DNA from: Ophioceras dolichostomum | Lineage: Eukaryota; Ascomycota; Sordariomycetes; Magnaporthales; Ophioceraceae | Assembly (NCBI GenBank): GCA_003049485.1 | Contig: PYST01000012.1 | Span: 128,682-192,681, forward strand | DNA length: 64,000 nt | Direction of reading: 5' to 3' | Made by a program: the position numbers and the translations under genes | Notes under the pieces: model-generated | The model's database searches: none | The model's input: the letters and a program-made list of their open reading frames with translations, nothing else | Told to the model about the DNA's origin: nothing | In this document: in pieces, positions 33,566 to 44,617 of the stretch | Position numbering within the stretch: position 1 is the first letter of the stretch | Layout: each line of letters starts with the position of its first letter

Positions 33566-36418
33566 ATGGCGACGGCGACAGCGACGGCGACAGCGACCTT
33601 TGCAGGGTCGCGGCACCGGGACCGGATTCTCTTCCTGGACGCATACGACTCATTCTCAAACAACATCACGTCGTTGCTCACGACGCTCCTGGACGTCGAC
33701 GTCTTCGTCCTGCCGATAGACAGCCCGTTGCTGGATCCGTCGTCGCCTAGCTTTTGGGATGACTTCGGCCACGAGCTGTCCCATTATGCGGCGGTGGTCT
33801 GTGGGCCTGGTCCCGGCTCGCCGGGGAACCCACGCGACGTCGGCTTGATGAGACACCTCTGGAGCCTCGCGCAGGAGCATCTCCTCCCTGTGCTGGGGAT
33901 CTGTCTTGGCTTCCAGAGCCTGGTGGAGGCTGCCTCGGGCGGCAGTGCCGAGGTGCGTAGGCTGCGACGGGCCTTGCATGGGATGGTGCGTGAGATTGAG
34001 TTTGAGCAGAAGGAGGGACCTGCCGGGCACGGCGATGCCGATGACGACGACGACATATTCGACGGCGTAGGCCACTTCCGCGCGACCTTGTATCACAGCC
34101 TGTGTGGTGACGTGGGCCAGGACGATGTGCCGGCCGCAGACTGGCAGTTGCGAAGATTCCGCCCGTTCCCCGCCGCCCCGGATCTGCTGCCTCTGGCTTG
34201 GGTCGAGGAACGACGGGGCGGGACCGGATCGGGGAACGAGCGGGTTCTGATGGCGGTTCGCCACCGCGAGAAGCCGTTCTGGGGACTCCAGTACCACCCC
34301 GAGTCGGTGTGTACCGACGGCGAGGGTAACAAGGTCGTCCTCAATTGGTTCAGGCTCGCCATGCGGTGGAACAGATCACAGGGACGGATCATCAACCGTG
34401 GTGAAGATATCCTCGCTGCTCAGGCGACGAAGCCAAGCCTACTCTCTCAACTCTCTCAGATCACTCAGATCACATCACTTCCTTCCGCATCGACGTCTAC
34501 GCAGCTCAAACTAGAAACCGGAGAACCCTCGTGGCGCTCATACGGAGTTGGATTTCAGTATTCGGCAGATACCATCCCGCTGCCCCCAAATGTCACAGTT
34601 CCGGACATCGTCGAGAGTCTCCAGCATGTTGGTGGCGCCACGGAGCATGTTGTTCTGGATTCGGCCAACGCTTCCGTCGGAGAGGGTGCCGCTGATGTCC
34701 GAGGTCGCTACAGCATCATAGCGTTGGATCTGCCTGACGCCCTGCGACTGGAGCACCATGTTGGCGACGGGTATGTCACCGCAAGCCTACCTCGTGTCGG
34801 CCACACGCGTACGCAGGAGGTTATTCCCCTCGATGACTTTAGGAGCCACAACGAGGACAGCACCCACGGCTCTTCCAGTGTCTGGCGGTTCCTGGCGCAG
34901 TTCCACGATGACCGTAGTATAGACTTCGACGACGTCTCATCGTCACCAGACTCGCCGTTCCTGGGTGGGTTCATGGGATTCATCACCTATGAGCATGGAC
35001 TGAGCGGCATCAACGTCGCTTTCCCCTCGAGCAACCGCGGCCATTGCAGGCCAGATGTCTGCTTCGCATGGGTCACGAGGTCTGTCGTGATCGACCACGC
35101 CAAGAAATTGGTCCGCATCCAGCATCTGCACCCGCCGGAGATACAGGGCCAGACTTGGATCGACTCGACTATCCACAGTCTAAGGAGCTCGCAGCGGTGG
35201 CGCCACCCTTCTGGGGCTATCGAAAGTCCTGGAAGTACACGGAGGCGGGATTCGATATCTGCACCTTCACGTATCCTGTTCAATGCGCTCTCGGTCTCTA
35301 AGCCTGCTGCACATGAATATGAGACCAAGGTCGAGACGTGCCAGGATTATATCGCCGCTGGTGAGAGCTACGAGCTCTGTCTGACTGACCAGACCGTTGT
35401 TCGACGTAGCATCGCCTCGGAGTCTTCTGTCAAGCTTCAACAACAGCAGCAGCAGCAGCAACAGCAACAATTTCACGACCTTGCCATGTCTGCCACAATT
35501 GTACCAGTCAGCAAGAGGAGGAGGCGCAGTTCTGCCAACAAGAACAGGTGCTCTACAGGTAGCAGCAGCAGCGGCAGCGCATGGCAGCTCTTCCGTGCCC
35601 TCCGGACTCGCCAACCAGCCCCGTTCGCCTCATATGTCCGACTTGGCGGCGCCACGCTAGTCAGCAGCTCCCCCGAGCGCTTCCTCCAGTACGACCGACA
35701 GGGCCTCTGCTCCATGCGACCGATGAAGGGGACGGTGCGCAAATCGGCCGAAGTGCCCACCCTGCGCGAGGCGGAGCGGATTCTGCACGTGCCCAAGGAG
35801 GAGGCCGAAAACCTCATGATCGTCGACCTCGTCCGGCACGACCTGCACGGCATCTGCGGGCCGGGCAACGTGTCGATCAGGGACCTGATGCGCGTCGAGG
35901 AGTATCGCAGCGTGTTCCAGATGACCACCGTCGTCGAGGGCCAGCTGCCGCTCCCGCTCCCGCTCCCGCTCCCAACGGTGCAGACGCAGACACCGACGCA
36001 GGGTGGGCAGGGCGAGCAGGGGGAAGGGCGGCGGCCCAACAAACAGCAACAACAACAACAACAAGGCCAAGACCGATATACAGGTCTCGACGTCCTCGCA
36101 GCCAGCCTCCCGCCGGGATCCATGACCGGAGCGCCCAAGAAGCGCAGCTGCGAGATCCTGCAGCAGATCGAGGACCACAAGGAACGCAGCCTTTACTCGG
36201 GCGTGGTCGGGTACATGTGCGTATCGGGCCGTGGGGACTGGAGCGTCACCATTCGCAGCATGTTTCGCTGGGACGACGAGGCCCGTGGGGAGATGGAGGA
36301 GGAGGCGTGGCACATTGGCGCCGGTGGCGCCGTCACGATCTTGAGCACGCCTGTGGGTGAGCGGGAGGAGATGTTCATTAAACTAGCGGGACCTCTCAGT
36401 ATTTTTTCAACAACTTAG
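33566..36418 (+). CDS. ABZ1: Bifunctional para-aminobenzoate synthase
   Basis: Makes 4-amino-4-deoxychorismate from chorismate and glutamine for folate synthesis; cytosolic. Single exon, 950 aa. The N-terminal glutaminase (about 18-270) has the GPGPGSPGNP loop, nucleophile Cys113 (GICLGFQSL) and H244/E246 (YHPES). The C-terminal chorismate-binding part has SSPERFLQ, PMKGT with Lys721 at the site typical of ADC synthases (anthranilate synthases differ here), ENLMIVDLVRHDL, and LPPGSMTGAPKKRSCEIL. Three repeat-driven inserts are visible: a 5' GCGACG/GCGACA run giving alternating Ala-Thr, a polyGln run at 35437-35470, and a Pro-Leu/Gln-rich loop at about 35945-36065 between conserved motifs. The lyase step (Abz2) is elsewhere. 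Confidence 0.95.
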   Translation: MATATATATATFAGSRHRDRILFLDAYDSFSNNITSLLTTLLDVDVFVLPIDSPLLDPSSPSFWDDFGHELSHYAAVVCGPGPGSPGNPRDVGLMRHLWSLAQEHLLPVLGICLGFQSLVEAASGGSAEVRRLRRALHGMVREIEFEQKEGPAGHGDADDDDDIFDGVGHFRATLYHSLCGDVGQDDVPAADWQLRRFRPFPAAPDLLPLAWVEERRGGTGSGNERVLMAVRHREKPFWGLQYHPESVCTDGEGNKVVLNWFRLAMRWNRSQGRIINRGEDILAAQATKPSLLSQLSQITQITSLPSASTSTQLKLETGEPSWRSYGVGFQYSADTIPLPPNVTVPDIVESLQHVGGATEHVVLDSANASVGEGAADVRGRYSIIALDLPDALRLEHHVGDGYVTASLPRVGHTRTQEVIPLDDFRSHNEDSTHGSSSVWRFLAQFHDDRSIDFDDVSSSPDSPFLGGFMGFITYEHGLSGINVAFPSSNRGHCRPDVCFAWVTRSVVIDHAKKLVRIQHLHPPEIQGQTWIDSTIHSLRSSQRWRHPSGAIESPGSTRRRDSISAPSRILFNALSVSKPAAHEYETKVETCQDYIAAGESYELCLTDQTVVRRSIASESSVKLQQQQQQQQQQQFHDLAMSATIVPVSKRRRRSSANKNRCSTGSSSSGSAWQLFRALRTRQPAPFASYVRLGGATLVSSSPERFLQYDRQGLCSMRPMKGTVRKSAEVPTLREAERILHVPKEEAENLMIVDLVRHDLHGICGPGNVSIRDLMRVEEYRSVFQMTTVVEGQLPLPLPLPLPTVQTQTPTQGGQGEQGEGRRPNKQQQQQQQGQDRYTGLDVLAASLPPGSMTGAPKKRSCEILQQIEDHKERSLYSGVVGYMCVSGRGDWSVTIRSMFRWDDEARGEMEEEAWHIGAGGAVTILSTPVGEREEMFIKLAGPLSIFSTT
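35437..35470 (+). repeat. ABZ1: CAG/CAA run encoding polyGln in PABA synthase
   Basis: Mixed CAA/CAG codons encode about eleven consecutive Gln in an otherwise conserved enzyme, inside the chorismate-binding half. The mix of codons limits slippage, but the length may vary between strains. Confidence 0.9.
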
Positions 36419-37229
36419 AGTTTTACGATATATGCATGGCCCATGGACGGGAACTGGCGGGAACTCCAGGGCGGGGTGAACAGACGATAGGATGGGGTCT
36501 GTCTGATTTACTTAGAGTAGAACGGGGCATTTGGCAACGAATAGGCATGGATATGGATACTCAACGTATCTACATTGCAAAGGATCTTTATGTAGACTTG
36601 GCATGGGGTTATTCACTAGCACTTTTCTCGTCTTCTCAGATGGTCACATGCATATTGCCAGGCTTGGGGGCTCCCAGCTCCCACCCTTGTTAAGTCGGAG
36701 CATGATCGTCCTCCCTCGCCGGCCAGGCAAACTGCTCATCAGGGGGGAATTGAGAAAAGTTGGTACATAAGAAAAACCTAATCGCCTTAGCCCAACAAAC
36801 CGTTCCGGGGAAGAACTAATGAACACAATGCCCCTCCCGGTTTCCGGATGATACACAGAAACACTCCCGGTACCTATGTTACAGATCGAATTCGTCGTAA
36901 CAAAGCAAAGGCAGAGAGAAAGACAGTAAAACTCAAGACGTCCATCCGCAGGCGCGATGTCTTCATCGTGTCAATCATGCTAGGGTACGCGATTGGACCC
37001 CGCTCCTCACTCTCTCCCTCCCAGCACGTCACCTTCTAGCCCATAAGTGCCCATAAGTGTAGGTAGCTAGCCTCATAACGCCTTCCATCTCACTCCACTC
37101 GTCCCATTCCTTCACCAGCAATCTTCCGCCATCTCTTGATGACTGGCGCGGATATGTGCCACGATCCGCCTGCTTCAGGGGGTCCCTTTCCAAAGAACCA
37201 GGTAGATAGGCAGGTATATTAAAGACAGC
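36419..37229. other. Convergent intergenic, 0.8 kb
   Basis: Contains the 3' ends of PABA synthase and VPS55. Short chance ORFs only. Confidence 0.45.
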
Positions 37230-37741
37230 TCAGAACTCCTGTTCCTCCTGGAAGAACATGCCGAAGCTGATGACGGTGCCGTAGATGAGCAGGCCGCCGG
37301 ATACGGACATGAACATAGCTCCTATGGTCATGAGGCGGGCGTGGGTGAGGACGACGGGAAGGGCTATTCGCAGAGAGTTAGACACGAGAACGTACAGAGA
37401 CAAAAGCAGGAGAGAGCACCACTCTGATCATGGCCTGGTATGGGTGAGTGAGGAGTGAGGAAGTAGTAGGGTAGTAGGCACGCACCAATGCCCATGACGA
37501 CCAAGAACCCAGTGCAGAACCGGCCCAGGTCCAACACGGCGGCGCCGGAGCTCTCGACGAAGTCGTCAGGGTTCGCGCAACGGCCGCATATCCAGTTGGG
37601 GACGGGCGCCAATACGTAGGTGGCGACGACGAGCAACGGGTAGTAGGCCGACCAGAGCGCGCACGACAGGATCACTAGGAGGAAGCCGACGGCCAGCACG
37701 AAGGAGAGCGCTATTATCGTCTTGAGCCCTGCGGCTGGCAT
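37230..37741 (-). CDS. VPS55: Vacuolar protein sorting protein Vps55
   Basis: Four-span endosomal membrane protein (OB-RGRP/Vps55 family) that works with Vps68 in late endosome to vacuole transport. Exons 37741-37486 and 37363-37230 join in phase (GTC ATG GGC ATT G|CC CTT CCC) to 129 aa, the usual length. Signatures: GLKTIIALSFVLAVGFLLVI, the conserved PNWICGRCANPDDF loop, and a C-terminal hydrophobic segment SGGLLIYGTVISFGMFFQ ending EEQEF. The 122-bp intron carries stop codons only in its distal part, so the unspliced frame runs on to a false end. It is divergent from the proteasome gene with starts 754 bp apart. Confidence 0.95.
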
Positions 37742-38494
37742 CTTGGCGTCCTTCTTCGACTTCTCACTCTTTCGAAAGGGTGTTGCTGTAGTTGCGCCCT
37801 GAGCCTATAATGGAGCTTTGGCGCCTCGGGGGTATTGAACGGTTGTTGATGCGGCTCGGGAGGCGGAATGGACTTCTTATGTGCTTTCGAGAGGAGGAGG
37901 TTGTAGAGCTTGGACGTCGTCGAGGATGCGGACGGGAGGAGTGCGCGTTGTAGTTAGTCGGAGACGTTCGCCGCGACGGTTCGATTATGGGCGAGGACGG
38001 ACTGGCCGTTGATGATTGAGGCTGGGTTTCATCGGCGGAGGGCGGGTAGGCTTCAAGATCGGTCCAGGTGCGGGTGAGTGGGGACGAAGCTCCACCGGCA
38101 CGTCGTCACCTTGCTGAGCTGAGCCAGCATTCAATTGGTGCCTCAGGACAACATTTAAAGTCATCACTTCTGATGCCTAGCCAGAGCTGTCAGCCGCGGC
38201 GGCGGTCGGGCATTCTTTTCAGCGATCCTAGCTACCCGCTCAGTGCACCAACACCTACCAGCAGCCATCTGGCACTGTGCCCGCCAATTGATTTGACGTT
38301 ACGAAGCTTGGAGCTGCCTGCGACTGACTGCCTCATTGAAGCAACCATCACACACATCAACCACACGCCGCTTCTTCCAAGACGATCCCTGCTCAACACT
38401 TCCCACCGCATTCCCAACCTCTCACGCTCACCTTGAACTGGTAGGCTGCTTCTCCTCATCACACATTTGACGCAGTAGCAATAGCACCGTCAAG
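37742..38494. promoter_or_regulatory. Divergent promoter region, VPS55 / proteasome alpha6
   Basis: 750 bp between two divergent start codons, so it must hold both promoters. I see no element I can name with confidence. Confidence 0.45.
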
Positions 38495-39613
38495 ATGTTC
38501 AGAAACAACTACGATAACGATTCAGTCACATTGTAAGCCTCCCTCCAGCTAGCCTGTGTCCCACCGCAGCTCTTCCTACTGGGCTTCGCTCTCCGCTGAC
38601 AGCAAACAACCATCGTCCTCCCAGCTCGCCTCAAGGGCGCATATTCCAGGTCGAGTACACAGCAGAGGCGGTGAAGCAGGGATCAGTAGTAGTCGGCATA
38701 GCTAGCAAGACACATGCGATCCTGGTGGCGATCAAGGTGAGTTAGGTGATCTGGGCCGCAGTCAGCCAGACTCTCTGCCAGCGACGACCCGCCAACCCGA
38801 ACACCAAACGCGCAATTCTCCAAACCAACCTCCTCAACTCCAAGCCACGGCGCTCGTCAGATCTCGGGCAGACACTGGCTAACACATGACCACCCCCGCT
38901 CGCGTGCCCGCCCCTCCAACTAGCGAAATGCCGAAGAGCTCTCGTCGTACCAGAAGAAGCTGTTCCCGCTCGACGAGCACGTGGGGATCGCGATCGCGGG
39001 CCTCGCGTCGGACGCGCGGGTGCTGTCCAACTTCATGAAGCAGCAGTGCCTGGGCCACCGCCTGACCTACGGCCGGTCGATGCCCGTCCGCACGCTCGTG
39101 GAGCTGATCGGCGAGAAGGCGCAGGTCAACACGCAGCACTACGGCAAGCGCCCTTACGGCGTCGGACTGCTGGTCGCGGGCGTCGACGAGCGCGGCCCGC
39201 ACCTGTTCGAGTTCCAGCCCTCCGGCATGACCGAGGAGATGCTCGCTTTTGCTATTGGCGCCCGCTCACAGATGGCGCGCACGTACCTGGAGCGCAATCT
39301 GGCGAGCTTCGCCGACTGCGGCCGCGAGGAGCTGCTGAAGCACGGGCTGCGCGCGCTGAAGGAGAGCCTGGTGCAGGACAAGGAGCTCACGGTCGACAAC
39401 ACCTCGGTGGGCATCGTGGGGTTCAACAAGGGCGAGGACGGGAACGTGCAGGTCGAGCCGTTCAAGGTGTACGACGGCCAGGAGGTTAAGGCGTGGATCG
39501 AGAGCGTCGCGGATGACGGTCAGGGAGGTGGTAACGAGGCCGCCGCCGCCCCTGAGGCTTCTGGGCCTCAGCCTGTGACTGTGACCGAGAGTATGGAGGT
39601 GGATGACGAGTAG
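38495..39613 (+). CDS. PRE5: 20S proteasome subunit alpha6 (Pre5/PSMA1)
   Basis: Alpha-ring subunit of the 20S core. Three exons, 38495-38532, 38625-38736 and 38924-39613, join in phase to 279 aa. Exon 1 is only 38 nt and encodes MFRNNYDNDSVTF, the PSMA1-type N-terminus. The join gives the alpha signature SPQGRIFQVEYTAEAVKQGS. Downstream, HYGKRPYGVGLLVAG and GARSQMARTYLERNL are characteristic of alpha6. The acidic tail after about residue 240 (rich in Ala, Gly and Glu, ending MEVDDE) resembles that of other PSMA1 orthologues. Alpha subunits have no catalytic Thr. Confidence 0.96.
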
Positions 39614-40289
39614 GGTGAGAGAGAGAGAGAGAGGGGGGGGGTGTGCGGCCTCAACGGCGGAAGGTGAAGAGGCGGTGAGGAATTGTTCTTCTGCTGCTAC
39701 AGCCGTTCCTGCTGTGCTAGCAGGGTACGGGTGAAGCAAGCCCACCAGAGGTATCATTTCGAGCGTGGCAGCCAGAGTTGCTTATTACTGTACAATTACA
39801 ACCCTAGGGATTATCTAGAGGCTCGGCGGAGCGACATGGTGCAAAAATTGGTACTTCTTGATCTGCCTTCTTGATCTACCAATTGCTATCTTCTCATATG
39901 TGTCCTACCGAGACTACCACGGAAGGCGACAGTCCAGTCGCACTGAGAGATAAGAATAAGTCCAACACAGTCCGCCGTCTACCTCCCCGTTGGAAAGGCT
40001 ACGCCGTCGTCCTCTTCAGCCTGGGTATACGATGCCGTTACACCGAAGCGACTCTTCCACAAGCACAATCGAGTACAGATCTATGTATGTAGCAAAACAA
40101 GACCCAGTTGCGCCCGAATGACAGAAAGCCGGTATCACAGTTCCCGATCTTAAGCGCCCAATCTTTATCTTGTCCTTCCTTCTGTGCCCAAACCCCAAAG
40201 TCCGTCTTCATGCAGCAAGGATATTCTTCTTCGCGAAACAGCCCCCTTTCTCAAGGATGGAAGCAACCTAAGCAGCAAGAAACTCGCTC
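39614..40289. other. Convergent intergenic, with GA run
   Basis: 3' ends of the proteasome and LOG genes. A GAGAGA microsatellite running into a G tract (about 39617-39641) directly follows the proteasome stop. No gene seen. Confidence 0.45.
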
Positions 40290-41139
40290 TCATTCGTTGC
40301 CCCAGCTTAATTTCAACACGCTGGGTGAGACCTTGTACTCGCGCAGCGCGCGGACAGCCTCCTCGGCAGTTGGGGCCGACACCAGGATCTCGCCGTCACC
40401 CCCGCGCATGAAGCCCTCCTTCACGGCCCTGCTGATCCAGGCCAGGATGCCGTCGTAGAAGCCGTTGACGTTGAGCACGCATATCCCCTTGTCGTGGATC
40501 CCCAGCTGGTTCCACGTGCACGTCTCGAGCAGCTCCTCGATGGTGCCGAACCCGCCCGTCAGCGCGATGAAGCCGCTCCCGGGGCCGCCCGACACGACCT
40601 CGCGCGCCATCATGAGCTTGCGCGTGTGCATGTCCTTCACGACGGTGGTGCGGCCGAAGACGGACTCCTCCGGCACGGCCAGCCCTTGGTTGTCGCCGGA
40701 CGTCACCGAGGAGGTGTAGTCCGGGTCGCGCTCGTGCTTGACCAGCGCTTCGGGGATGATGCCGTGCACGGCTTGGGGCCCGGACAGGGCGACGAGCGTC
40801 TTGGCGAGCTCGCCCATCAGTCCGATGGTGCCACCACCGTAGACTTTTCGAGTATTCAGTCAGCTATCAGGTCCCAGTCCTGAGGAATGATCGTGAGGCA
40901 GACATACCCAGTCCGATGTTGTGCTCGTGCATAACCCTGGCCAGTTCACGGGCCGTCTCTAGGTGAGCCGGGTTGTTTCCGGGCGAAGAACCGCAGTAGA
41001 CACAGATCTTGGCCTGCTTCACGCCGTTGGTGGCGGTGGGGGTCACGCTGGAGCCGTGGCCGTTACCGGTGCCGGTACCGGCATTGGAGGGAGTGTCCGT
41101 CCGGGACACATTCAAGGGTGTGTGACCGCCGGATTCCAT
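40290..41139 (-). CDS. LOG-family (cytokinin riboside phosphoribohydrolase-like) protein
   Basis: Two exons, 41139-40908 and 40843-40290, join in phase (GGA CTG G|TC TAC GGT) to 261 aa. The family hydrolyses nucleoside 5'-monophosphates to free base and ribose 5-phosphate; in plants and some fungi it releases active cytokinins. Signatures: KICVYCGSSPG, VYGGGTIGLMG, and GPGSGFIALTGGFGTIEELL. The last block is PGGxGTxxE in plant LOG enzymes; here Thr173 replaces the Pro, while the catalytic Glu and the upstream MHTRKLMM Arg are kept. The start MESGGHTPLNVSRTD is preferred. An in-frame ATG at 41265 would add 42 mostly hydrophobic residues. The N-terminus (2-40) is Ser/Thr/Gly-rich and probably disordered. 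Substrate is not proven; it may be AMP or an isopentenyl nucleotide. Confidence 0.88.
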
Positions 41140-42508
41140 GGCTGCGGCGATATATGGCAAGGGGGCGGCGTCGCAAAATGACGAGAATGAAAGAATCCTC
41201 TGGCAAAGCAAGAAGGATTTGAGTGGCAAAAAAGAATAGAGGAAGGTTGAGGTGAAGGGGCGCAAGAAATTGGATATCGTCGGGTTAGATAGGTACCGGG
41301 CCTGTCCTTCGGCGGCCTGCTAACAGCTTGTTGGAACCAGCGATGTCTGTCCGCAGCTGTGGATGGCCACCAGTGGCAAGTGGGTCAAGACGTCCGGTCT
41401 CGTTTGTCGTTTTCCGAGAGAAGATCGGTGCATGCCAGGGGCAGGAGAGCATATAGGAGTGAGAAGGTGAGTCACCGGCATGAATTGGCCAAAATGAGAA
41501 TGGAACTTCTTCTGACAAGAAATTCCGGATGGAAAGCAGCAGCTAACGAAACTCAACTCCAGAAAGCCAAGGCAGACCGACTACGGACAACAAGGCTTGG
41601 TTATATACCCGCACCAGACGACTTGGACGGTGCGGAGAGGATAGAGAGTACGTAAAGGAATTCTATTTGTTTGGAAGAGATCAAAGCTGGCCCGGGCCAG
41701 TAGCCAGCGCGAACGGCCCCCGTCCACGAAAGGGAGTGAGCGAGAGCTTGCTCTTGCGCTTGCTTGCTGCGTGGTGCGCTCTCTTGCGTTGATCTTGTGA
41801 CCTACTTGGGTTGCGGGCGTACCTAAGCATAGGTACGTTCCAGAGGGCATGCACTGGCTGATGACACGAACGGTGATGCCCAACCAGGGATGGCCATGGA
41901 TTCCGAGGCCATCTTAGTCGCATGTCACGCTCTCATTCATGTCTTCGTGGATCGGGAACGCGCCTCTGTGTGACGCAAACAGCTGCAGTTGCAACGTCGA
42001 TGGGCGACCTGAGAGGGACAAGACGGACTCGAGAGCCTGCAGGCGATCAAATTCGGAATAAAGCAAAGTAGAGAGCATCGGGGGAACATGCTAGGGAGAA
42101 AACATGGTGAATCGGGGAACGACAGAAATGGACGTGGCCTTCTTGTGATTTGTTGGCTTGTCCCGCAAAACGCTCCGATCCACTGAAGGTTCCAGGGGCT
42201 CGGGGCATGGGGCATATGAGTGACATCGCCGAGGCTAGCCAGCTCGACCAGTGAAAAGGCGAAAACGCTGCACGACCACAACGGGGCGGAGCTTTACGAC
42301 ACGTCGCCGCCGCCCCTCCACATCACGTTGCGCGAATTCGACGAGCAACGCAACTTGCATTTCGCAAGGCACAGCAGATACTCTTGTGCTGTTCGCTGCG
42401 GACACACGCTGCTGCCGGCCGTTCGACATAGTTTCAATTTTTAGTTCGAATTCGGCGACCTTTCGTTGAGTGTCGGCATATTCAACAGCTGCAGCAGAGC
42501 ATTTCAAG
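41140..42508. promoter_or_regulatory. Divergent upstream region, LOG / CLPTM1
   Basis: 1.4 kb between divergent starts; both promoters should be here. No repeat, RNA gene or named motif found. ORFs on both strands are short and lack family signatures. Confidence 0.4.
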
Positions 42509-44617
42509 ATGCCGCAAGAAGTTGCCGCTGCTGCCGGTGGCGGCCAGCCCGGCCAGCAGCAACAACAGCAGGGTGGTGGTGTACGTATTGACCGTCTTCG
42601 ATGCTTTGGTATCGGTCGTCTTTGATCCAGTCTGAGTGTCCTGCACTTCCAACTAACGTAGTGTTCCATATTTCCTCTCTAGTCGTCTACACTCCAGGGG
42701 ATTCTCCGAATGGTCGCCATGTACATGGCGATGCAGTTCGTGATGAAGCAGTTTTTCCCTGCGGCGAACCAGAACCCCAAGATAGTCAAAGATGCGGACG
42801 GCCAAATGGTCGAGATCCCATCCAACACTGGCGACATTCCGCCGTACGCCATGCGGCCCAGCAGACTCGACGACGGTGCGGTGTACAACCCAAACCCTGA
42901 ACGTGTGGCTCCTATCTGGCCCGAGAACAGCAAGGTCGACATCGTCATCACCGTCTCTTCTTCGTTCGTGTCCACCCCGCTCTCCAAGACGCCGAAGGAG
43001 ATGATCGTGTTCGAGGAGAAGGCCTTCGGCATTGGCAACTGGAGCGAGAAGCGTACGGCCGAGACCACGATCGCCGTGCCCGAGGCGGTCCAGCACAACG
43101 GTACACTCTGGGGCCACTTCTTCGTGGGTCTCACTGGAAGTGTCCTCGACCCCCACCAGGAGGGCTTCGACCCCGCGACGGCGTACCGCTTTATCTACCC
43201 TCTCACCCAGTACATTCCCAAGAAGAAGGTCAAGAAGCTGCGCAACCTGCTGTCGCAGAAGAATCTGACCGAGACCGAGGGGTTAGAGGAGGAAGACGAG
43301 GACAACGAGCCCCACGTGCCCGTGGTTGGGAACTACTACCACCCAAACTCCACCCTGTCCTTCATCCCTGGGACCGGCGTCATGTACTTGCCCCAAACGC
43401 AGGCAGCCGTGCGTCAGTTCGTGCAGTTGGAACCCACAGGAGCACGCGACGGGACCGGCCAGAACTCGTGGTATTACCCGATCCTTTTTGTGAACACGTT
43501 CTGGCAGCTGCGATCCCACATGATCCAGCTCAACGACACGGTGAAGACGATCCCGCTGCGCATCGACCTTAACAATCTTTCCGACTGGAAGTTCAAGACC
43601 ATGGCCTCCATCGACCTGAGTGGCAGGGAAGCGGCCCGGACGGCGGCCTACGGCGGCTCGCTGCCTGGCGGCGGGGATGGCACTGAGATCGAGATGATCA
43701 AGGAGATCCTCCTAGACACCAACCCCATCCTTCTCAGTATCACTGCTGTCGTGACTGTGCTGCACCTGGTCTTCGAGACACTCGCCTTCACGTCGGATGT
43801 GGCGCACTACCGCAAGAAGAAGGACAACGTTGGCATCTCGGTGCGGTCTATCCTCGCAAATGTGTTTATGCAGACGGTCATCTTCCTCTACTTGGTGGAC
43901 AACTCGCAGAACACGAGCTGGATGATCCTTGGCTCGCAGGTGGTGGGCATCGCGATCGAGCTGTGGAAGATCACCACGGTCGTCGACGTGCGCATCCGCG
44001 ACGCCGCGCCGGGCTCGATGATCCCCTACCGCATTGCGTTCGAGGACAAGCACAAGCTCAGCGAGACGGAGGAGAAGACCAAAGAGTACGACGAGATCGC
44101 GTTCAAGTACATGTACATGGCTGGCGCGCCGCTCATCGTCGCCTACGCGATCTACTCGGTCATGTACGAGGAGCACAAGTCGTGGTACTCGTTCATCATC
44201 ACCACACTCGTGGGTTCCGTCTACGCGTACGGCTTCCTCATGATGGTGCCCGCGCTGTACATCAACTACCGGCTCAAGAGCGTAGCCCACATGCCGGCCA
44301 AGGCCATGATGTACAAGTTCCTCAACACCTTCATCGACGACCTGTTCGCCTTCACCATCAAGATGCCCATCCTCCATCGGCTCGCGACCTTCCGCGACGA
44401 CATCATCTTCTTCATCTACATCTACCAGCGGTGGGCGTACCGGGTCGACTACACTCGCGTCAATGAGTTCGGGCAGGGTGGCGACGAGGACGCTGCTGCT
44501 GCCGTGGAGAAGGAGAAGAGCGAGGATGACAACACTAAGGCCACTTCGTCGTCGTCAGAGGCTCAGAGGGCCACAGGCGCTGAGATCGGGTCTTACAGTG
44601 CAGTGAAGAGGAAATGA
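42509..44617 (+). CDS. CLPTM1-family multi-pass membrane protein
   Basis: Exon 1, 42509-42580 (MPQEVAAAAGGGQPG plus a Gln/Gly run), joins exon 2, 42683-44617, in phase 0 to 668 aa. Family features: an N-terminal helix (TLQGILRMVAMYMAMQFVMK), a large lumenal beta-rich domain about residues 50-370 (with NWSEKRT, NGTLWGHFF and SFIPGTGVMYLP), then several transmembrane helices in the C-terminal third (ILLSITAVVTVLHLVFETLA, NVFMQTVIFLYLVD, FIITTLVGSVYAYGFLMMVP). The motif FKYMYMAGAPLIVAYAIYS is typical. Human CLPTM1 and CLPTM1L are ER proteins; CLPTM1L is linked to lipid scrambling for GPI biosynthesis and CLPTM1 to receptor retention. An ER role is inferred. The tail is acidic and Ser-rich. Confidence 0.93.

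Noticed and set aside
41159..41265. Longer N-terminus of the LOG protein from the ATG at 41265 as a mitochondrial presequence
   Set aside because: The inner ATG at 41139 starts the conserved style of N-terminus; the extension is hydrophobic and looks like translated 5' leader. Not excluded without transcript data.
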